NCBI RefSeq assembly: GCF_001824475.1
Contig: NZ_MHXN01000004.1
Span: 62,001 to 126,000, forward strand
Length of the DNA stretch: 64,000 nucleotides
Origin: Phenylobacterium sp. RIFCSPHIGHO2_01_FULL_69_31
Lineage (GTDB): Bacteria > Pseudomonadota > Alphaproteobacteria > Caulobacterales > Caulobacteraceae
Direction: 5' to 3'
Below, in pieces: positions 59,249 to 64,000 of the stretch. The position numbers and the translations under genes are program-made. The notes beneath the pieces were generated by a model. That model was not told where the DNA came from. It saw only the letters and a program-made list of their open reading frames with translations, and did no database searches. Position 1 is the stretch's first letter. Every line of letters starts with the position of its first letter.

Positions 59249-60898
59249 ATGAATGAGCCCGCCGCAGACCTCGCCGCGCGCCGCCGGCGGTTCGGGCTGA
59301 AGACCCAGCTGCTGCTCCTGCTGTTCACGCTGAGCCTGATCTCAGCCGCGGCCTATTCGGCCGTGCTCTACAACATCGACCGGCGCGAGATCATCGAGGG
59401 CATCGACGGCCGGCTGAAGACGGCCGTGCTGGCCGTGAACGAGATCGTTCCGGACGAGTACCACGCCCGCATCGTCGGCCCGGACTCGATCCCGGAGGCC
59501 GAGTACCGCCTGCTCCAGTACCGGCTCTCGCGCTTCGCGGCCCGCGCGGACCTAGTCTACGTCTACACCTACATGCGGTTCGGGAACGAGATCCGCACGG
59601 TCTCCACCAGCGCCACCCCGCGGGAGATCGAACGCCGGGCGGAGACCCCGTTCTTCACGCTCTACGACACGGCGCCGAAGGCGCTGCACCGCGCGTTCGA
59701 CGACGGCCAGATGCGGTTCGACGAGTACAGCGACTCCTTCGGCCGCTTCCGCTCGATCTACCTGCCGGTGCGCGGCGTGGACGAACGGACCTATGTGGTC
59801 GGCGCCGACGTCGACCTGGCCATGGTCCAGCAGCGGCTGATCCGCTCGCTCCAGATGTCGGTGGCCGTGGGCGCGGTGATGTTCGCGCTGTCCATGGCGC
59901 TGGGCTGGCTGCTGGTGGACCGGATCGTCGGCCCCCTGCTCCGCCTCACCGAATTCACGCGCAACATGGGCCAGCGCAACTTCCAGCCCGACGAGCGCGA
60001 ACTGGCGGCCATGAACGCCATCAGCCGGCGCCGGCCGGACGAGGTGGGCAGCCTGGCCGAGGCGATGACCGCCATGATCGCCCGCCTGCAGCGCTACCTG
60101 CTGGAGATGGAGCAGGCCACCGCCGCCCGCGAGCGGGTCGAGGGCGAACTGTCCGCCGCCCGCGACATCCAGGTTGGCATGCTGCCGCGCACGTTCCCGC
60201 CTTTCCCGGAGCGACGCGACGTCGACGTCTTCGCCCTGCTGGAATCGGCCAAGCACGTGGGCGGCGACCTCTACGACTACGCCCTGATCGACGAGAACCG
60301 GCTGTTCTTCGTGGTGGGCGACGTCTCGGGCAAGGGCGTGCCGGCGGCCCTGTTCATGGCCATGACCACCACCCTCTTCAAGGCGACGGCCCTGACGGCG
60401 AACTCCACGGGGGAGATCATGGCCCGGGTGAACGCCGAGCTGTCGCGCGACAACGCCCAGGAGATGTTCGTCACCGCCTTCAGCGGCATCCTGGATCTGC
60501 GGACCGGGGCGGTGGAGTACTCGGACGGCGGCCACGAGGCGCCGTTCGTACGGCGCGCCGACAGGTCGGTCTCCCGGCTGCCGAAGCTGAAGGGCATGGC
60601 GCTGGGCGTGATCGGCGATGCGCCCTTCGAGACCGGCCGCTTCCAGCTCTCGCCCGGCGACGCCCTGATCTTGTTCACCGACGGGGTGTCGGAGGCCGCC
60701 AACGCCGACGACGACCTCTACACCACCGCGCGCATCGAGCAGGCCTTGGCCACGGCCCGGGCCGAGACCGACGCCCGCCACCTCGCCGAAGGCCTGGCGC
60801 AGGACGTCCGCGTCTTCGTCGGCGCCACCCCCCAGTCCGACGACATCGCCATCCTGGTGGTTCGGTACGAGGGCGCGGCGGCCTCTCCTCCTCCGTAG
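59249..60898 (+). CDS. SpoIIE-family protein serine phosphatase with sensor domain
   Basis: A 549-aa membrane protein with TM helices at about residues 19-40 and 202-224, a periplasmic sensor domain between them, HAMP (about 226-282), coiled coil, and a PP2C/SpoIIE domain (about 305-545). Catalytic motifs are intact: GGDLYDY, GDVSGKGVPAALFMA, ILFTDGVSEA and SDDIAILVV. It should dephosphorylate the STAS protein at 53474. The stop TAG is inside a repeat (60888-61012) that also supplies the last codons (SPPP). Confidence 0.9.
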   Translation: MNEPAADLAARRRRFGLKTQLLLLLFTLSLISAAAYSAVLYNIDRREIIEGIDGRLKTAVLAVNEIVPDEYHARIVGPDSIPEAEYRLLQYRLSRFAARADLVYVYTYMRFGNEIRTVSTSATPREIERRAETPFFTLYDTAPKALHRAFDDGQMRFDEYSDSFGRFRSIYLPVRGVDERTYVVGADVDLAMVQQRLIRSLQMSVAVGAVMFALSMALGWLLVDRIVGPLLRLTEFTRNMGQRNFQPDERELAAMNAISRRRPDEVGSLAEAMTAMIARLQRYLLEMEQATAARERVEGELSAARDIQVGMLPRTFPPFPERRDVDVFALLESAKHVGGDLYDYALIDENRLFFVVGDVSGKGVPAALFMAMTTTLFKATALTANSTGEIMARVNAELSRDNAQEMFVTAFSGILDLRTGAVEYSDGGHEAPFVRRADRSVSRLPKLKGMALGVIGDAPFETGRFQLSPGDALILFTDGVSEAANADDDLYTTARIEQALATARAETDARHLAEGLAQDVRVFVGATPQSDDIAILVVRYEGAAASPPP

Positions 60899-61012
60899 GG
60901 GGAGGTGGACCATGCGCAGCATGGTGGAGGGGGCATGCCAGGAGCGCCGAGCGTGGTCGCTTCCCCCTCCCCCTTCGGGCGGTCCCCCTCCCCCTACGGG
61001 TGAGGAGAAAAA
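60888..61012. repeat. Intergenic palindromic repeat pair
   Basis: Two inverted copies of a CTCCTCC-GTAGGGGGAGG unit, at 60888-60905 and about 60990-61008. Between them are CCATG-CGCAG-CATGG (60910-60924) and a CCTCCCCCTTCGGGC stretch. The pattern is typical of Caulobacterales intergenic mosaic repeats. Confidence 0.7.
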
Positions 61013-61026
61013 GCGCCGTTGGTTTG

Positions 61027-61812
61027 CTAGCCCAGCCGCACGGGCGCGCGTTCGCGGCCGTGCATCTTGCGCAGGTAGTGGCGCATGTCCTCGATGGTTC
61101 GGTTGAGCTCGGCGCGCGGCGTGGGCGTCATGCCGGCGGCCTGAGCCATCATCGGGTCCTGCTCGACCTCCCAGGGCAGGAAGGCGAACCGCTCGCCCGC
61201 TTCCAGCATCCAGACGATCGGATAGGGCCGGCCGAACATCACGCCCTTCAGCGGCTCAGCGCCCATCAGGTAGAGGGCGGCGCGGTCGGCGTTGCCGGCG
61301 CCCAGCACCACTTCCAGCACGTCAAGGGAGATCACCAGGCTGCCCGGCCGGGCGAACTTGCTGATCCGGAAGCCCAGGTCGATGTCCGGGCCGATGAAGT
61401 CGAGGTGCGCGCCGGTCCCGCTGGAGAGCTCGGGGATCTCGATCTCGATGTTCTGGCCGTCGAAGCCCGCCAGCCAGGCCGTACCCTTGAGCCGTAGCGG
61501 CAGCCGTTGGAAGTGGCGTTCCTCGTAGAGCTGCATGGTCCGCAGCAGGGCCGTCAGGATCGAGGTCAACTCCTCCGCGCTGGCGGGCGAGGTCACGAAC
61601 ACCACCTCGTCGCCCATCACCTTCCAGACGTCGATGGCGGGGGTGGCGTCGTCGTCCAGGAACTCCATGCCGATCTGGCCGGCGGCCATCAGCGGGAAAC
61701 TGGTGAAGAAGGTCTGGAAGATGCCCAACCAGCCCTCGGAGCCCTGGCCGGTGAAGCGGGCCTTGAACTCGGTCGAGCCCACCATGTCGACCGACAGGAA
61801 CAGGCGCAGCAT
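61027..61812 (-). CDS. Class III nucleotidyl cyclase-like protein
   Basis: A 261-aa soluble protein. LRLFLSVDMVGSTEFKARF carries the first metal Asp (Asp9), and WKVMGDEVVFV the second. LDFIGPDIDLGFRISKFARPGSLVIS matches the cyclase transition-state region, but the usual Asn is Asp; the Arg is kept. It may therefore be a weak or non-catalytic cyclase fold. The start is at 61812. It is convergent with the SpoIIE gene and divergent from the ATP-grasp gene. A cNMP-binding-like protein is encoded 6 kb away, which is suggestive only. Confidence 0.75.
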   Translation of the reverse strand: MLRLFLSVDMVGSTEFKARFTGQGSEGWLGIFQTFFTSFPLMAAGQIGMEFLDDDATPAIDVWKVMGDEVVFVTSPASAEELTSILTALLRTMQLYEERHFQRLPLRLKGTAWLAGFDGQNIEIEIPELSSGTGAHLDFIGPDIDLGFRISKFARPGSLVISLDVLEVVLGAGNADRAALYLMGAEPLKGVMFGRPYPIVWMLEAGERFAFLPWEVEQDPMMAQAAGMTPTPRAELNRTIEDMRHYLRKMHGRERAPVRLG

Positions 61813-61957
61813 GGATCCCCCGGGAACAGCCCTGCCGCAGCCATACTCGACAGATCGGAACCGGGCCATAGCCCGCGGGCCGGGTGACCGGGCGGACAGC
61901 TATGCTACGGTCCCGCCCGAAACACATCCGTGAAGAGTTGGGACAAGGGAGCGGCCG

Positions 61958-64000
61958 GTGGCGTCTGAGACCTCGACGGCCCCGCGCAGCCGGGGCGGCG
62001 ACGGCGCGCCCGACCGGCTGTCGCGCTGGCTGGCGGATTACCGCCCCCTGCCCGGCGCGCCCGACGAACTGTTCGATGCCGCCGGACGGCCGCGCGAGCA
62101 CTGGATGGCCTTCCTGCGCGAATTCGCCGGCTATGCCGACGCCGACTCGGACGGCCGCTTCGGCATGGCCGCGCGGCATATCCGGGATTCCGGCGCGTCC
62201 TACCGGATCTATGGCGAGGAGACCGAGCGCAGCTGGCCACTGGACCCGCTGCCGCTGATCATCCCGCAGGCCGAGTGGGACCAGATCGCCGCCGGGGTCG
62301 CCCAGCGCGCCGAGCTGATGGAGGCCATCCTCGCCGACGTCTATGGCGAGGGCCGGCTGGTGAGCGACGGGATCCTGCCGGCCGCGGTGGTGACCGGCAG
62401 CCCGGACTTCCTGCGCGCCATGCGCGGCGTGGCCCCGCCGGCGGGCCGCTACCTGCAGATCTACGCCGCCGATCTGGGCCGGGGACCGGACGGGCGCTGG
62501 TGGGTGCTGGAGGACCGGGCCCAAGCGCCGTCGGGCGCGGGCTACGCGCTGGAGAACCGGCTGGTGGTGAGCCGGGCCTATCCCAACCTCTACAACACCC
62601 TGAATGTCCACCGCCTGGCGCCCTTCTTCGACGCCCTGCGGCGCGGCCTGGCGGCCACCGCCGACCGCAGCGAGCCGCGCATCTGCCTGCTGAGCCCGGG
62701 CCCGTTCAGCCAGACCTATTTTGAACAGGCGCACCTGGCCCGCTATCTGGGCTTCCTGCTGGTCGAGGGCGACGACCTGGTGGCCCGCGACGGCAAGGTC
62801 TGGGTCCGCACGATCGCCGGGCTAAAGCGGGCCGACGTGATCCTGCGCCGGGTCGACGCCGACTTCCTGGACCCGCTGGAGCTGAACGCGGCCTCGCGGC
62901 TCGGCACCCCGGGGATGCTGGAGGCCATCCGCGCCGGCGGCGTCAAGGTGCTGAACATGCCGGGGTCGGGCCTGGTGGAGTCGCGCGCCCTGATGAGCTT
63001 CGCGCCGGGCCTCAGCGAGCGCCTGCTGGGCGAGCCGCTGAAACTGCCGAACATCGCCACCTGGTGGTGCGGCCAGGCCAGCGAGCAGGCGCTGGTCGAG
63101 CGCCGCCTGGACGAGCTGGCCATAGCCCCCGCGTTCCAGAACGCCGGCCTCTTCAACAGCCCCCGGCTGCCCGCCGAGCTTTCGCGTGAGGACAAGGCCG
63201 CGCTGCGCCAGCGGATGGCCGACCGGCCCGGCGACTTCGTCGGGCAGGAGGTCGCACATCTGTCGACCATGCCGGTGCTGCGCGACGGGCGCCTGCAGCC
63301 CGCGCCGTTCACGCTGCGCGTCTTTGCGGCGATGACGCCGGAGGGCGTGCGCATCCTGCCCGGCGGCTTCTGCCGCACCTCGGACCGGCCCGACGCGCGG
63401 GTGATCTCCATGGGCGAGGGCGCGCGCACCGCCGATGTCTGGGTGCTGGACGACAAGCCGGTGGAGCGGCTGTCGCTGATCGCCAGCGGCGACGAGGTGA
63501 AGGTGCGCCGCATCCTGGGCCACCTGCCCAGCCGGGCCGCGGACAACCTGTTCTGGCTGGGCCGCTACATCGAGCGGACCGAGGCGACGCTGCGGCTGGT
63601 GCGGGCCCTGTGCTCGAGCCTGATGGATTCGGAATCGTCGCTGCACGGCCGAGGCCAGACGTTCGAGTCGCTGCGCGGCGTGCTGGTCGACTGGGGCACC
63701 CTCGACGGCAAGGCGCGACCCGCGCGAGCTCTGGATTCCGCCCGCGACGCCCTGCACGACGCGAATGCGTGGGGGTCGGTGACCTATCTGGTCCGCTCGG
63801 CCAAGCGCACGGCCTCGGGGATGCGCGAGCGGCTGTCCGCCGACTTCTGGGGCCTGCTGGTCGACCTTGAGGGCGACCTCGCAGGCGGCGCCAACGAGAT
63901 CCACTCCGAGGCCCAGGCCCTGGAGCAGGTGGAGCGGGCCTTGCGCCACATCGCGGGGCTGGCGGGCCTGACCCAGGAGAACATGAACCGCGTGGCGGGC
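61958..64000 (+). CDS. Circularly permuted ATP-grasp/alpha-E fusion protein (3' end beyond window)
   Basis: An open frame of 681 codons from GTG 61958 (AAGGGAG upstream) to the window end, with no stop. It carries a circularly permuted type 2 ATP-grasp module: YGEGRLVSDGILPAAVVTGSP, LEDRAQAPSGAGYALENRL, CLLSPGPFSQTYFEQ and GKVWVRTIAGLKRADVILRRVD. An alpha-E domain follows (SRAADNLFWLGRYIERTEATLRLVRAL, about residue 525 on). These normally occur as two adjacent genes or a fusion beside a transglutaminase-like peptidase. ATP-dependent amide ligation of a peptide is likely. Partial. Confidence 0.88.
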   Translation, partial: MASETSTAPRSRGGDGAPDRLSRWLADYRPLPGAPDELFDAAGRPREHWMAFLREFAGYADADSDGRFGMAARHIRDSGASYRIYGEETERSWPLDPLPLIIPQAEWDQIAAGVAQRAELMEAILADVYGEGRLVSDGILPAAVVTGSPDFLRAMRGVAPPAGRYLQIYAADLGRGPDGRWWVLEDRAQAPSGAGYALENRLVVSRAYPNLYNTLNVHRLAPFFDALRRGLAATADRSEPRICLLSPGPFSQTYFEQAHLARYLGFLLVEGDDLVARDGKVWVRTIAGLKRADVILRRVDADFLDPLELNAASRLGTPGMLEAIRAGGVKVLNMPGSGLVESRALMSFAPGLSERLLGEPLKLPNIATWWCGQASEQALVERRLDELAIAPAFQNAGLFNSPRLPAELSREDKAALRQRMADRPGDFVGQEVAHLSTMPVLRDGRLQPAPFTLRVFAAMTPEGVRILPGGFCRTSDRPDARVISMGEGARTADVWVLDDKPVERLSLIASGDEVKVRRILGHLPSRAADNLFWLGRYIERTEATLRLVRALCSSLMDSESSLHGRGQTFESLRGVLVDWGTLDGKARPARALDSARDALHDANAWGSVTYLVRSAKRTASGMRERLSADFWGLLVDLEGDLAGGANEIHSEAQALEQVERALRHIAGLAGLTQENMNRVAG

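Noticed and set aside
1..64000. CRISPR arrays, rRNA genes, phage structural genes, replication origin
   Set aside because: No regularly spaced repeats, no rRNA-like sequence, no capsid or tail proteins and no DnaA-box cluster were seen.

Overview
The window is about 64 kb of high-GC chromosomal DNA from an alphaproteobacterium. The best fit is the Caulobacteraceae, with Phenylobacterium or Caulobacter as likely genera. This rests on the run SUV3-like helicase, S4 protein, FdxA and CarD, on several large TonB-dependent receptors, on frequent ATGA gene overlaps, and on short palindromic intergenic repeats. It is inference from gene content; no marker gene such as 16S rRNA is present.

Layout. 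1-8.6 kb: an M23 peptidase, a four-gene TetR/HlyD/ABC export operon, an envelope protein, cytidine deaminase and a DUF885 hydrolase. 8.7-13.6 kb: the conserved core (helicase, S4, DUF805, fdxA, carD, terminator, tRNA-Arg CCT). 13.6-16.9 kb: an accessory islet next to the tRNA, bounded by an exact inverted 15-mer. It holds a frameshifted HNH gene, a P-loop NTPase, gene remnants, and an AT-richer gene for a two-TM/coiled-coil/winged-helix protein. 17-27.2 kb: LuxR and two MarR regulators, a PEP-CTERM protein, an acyl-CoA synthetase, hydrolases and a MetE-like enzyme. 27.2-27.7 kb: a scar of two fused gene fragments and a 54-aa gene.

28.6-48.2 kb is a catabolic accessory region. It has a kinase/enolase-like/hydroxyacid-dehydrogenase/hydrolase operon, VOC proteins, two TonB receptors, two paralogous glutathione transferases, SDRs, an MFS carrier, SnoaL-like and carboxymuconolactone-decarboxylase-like proteins, an enoyl-CoA hydratase and a metallo-beta-lactamase-fold protein. 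Three promoters in it share a GTCAA-N5-TTGAC operator-like palindrome, which suggests one regulon.

48.2-52.9 kb: repeats, a lipoprotein, glutaminase, a TorF-type porin, and a SET-domain gene coupled to a PLP decarboxylase. 52.9-61.8 kb: a signalling cluster with an RsbW-like kinase, a STAS protein, a degenerate and an intact SpoIIE-type phosphatase, a HAMP sensor, a cNMP-binding-like protein, a nucleotide-transporter-like membrane protein fused to HEAT repeats, and a class III cyclase-like protein. The window ends inside a circularly permuted ATP-grasp/alpha-E protein.

The strongest candidates for undescribed biology are the tRNA-flanking islet, the kinase/enolase-like operon with changed active-site residues, and the transporter-HEAT/partner-switching cluster.
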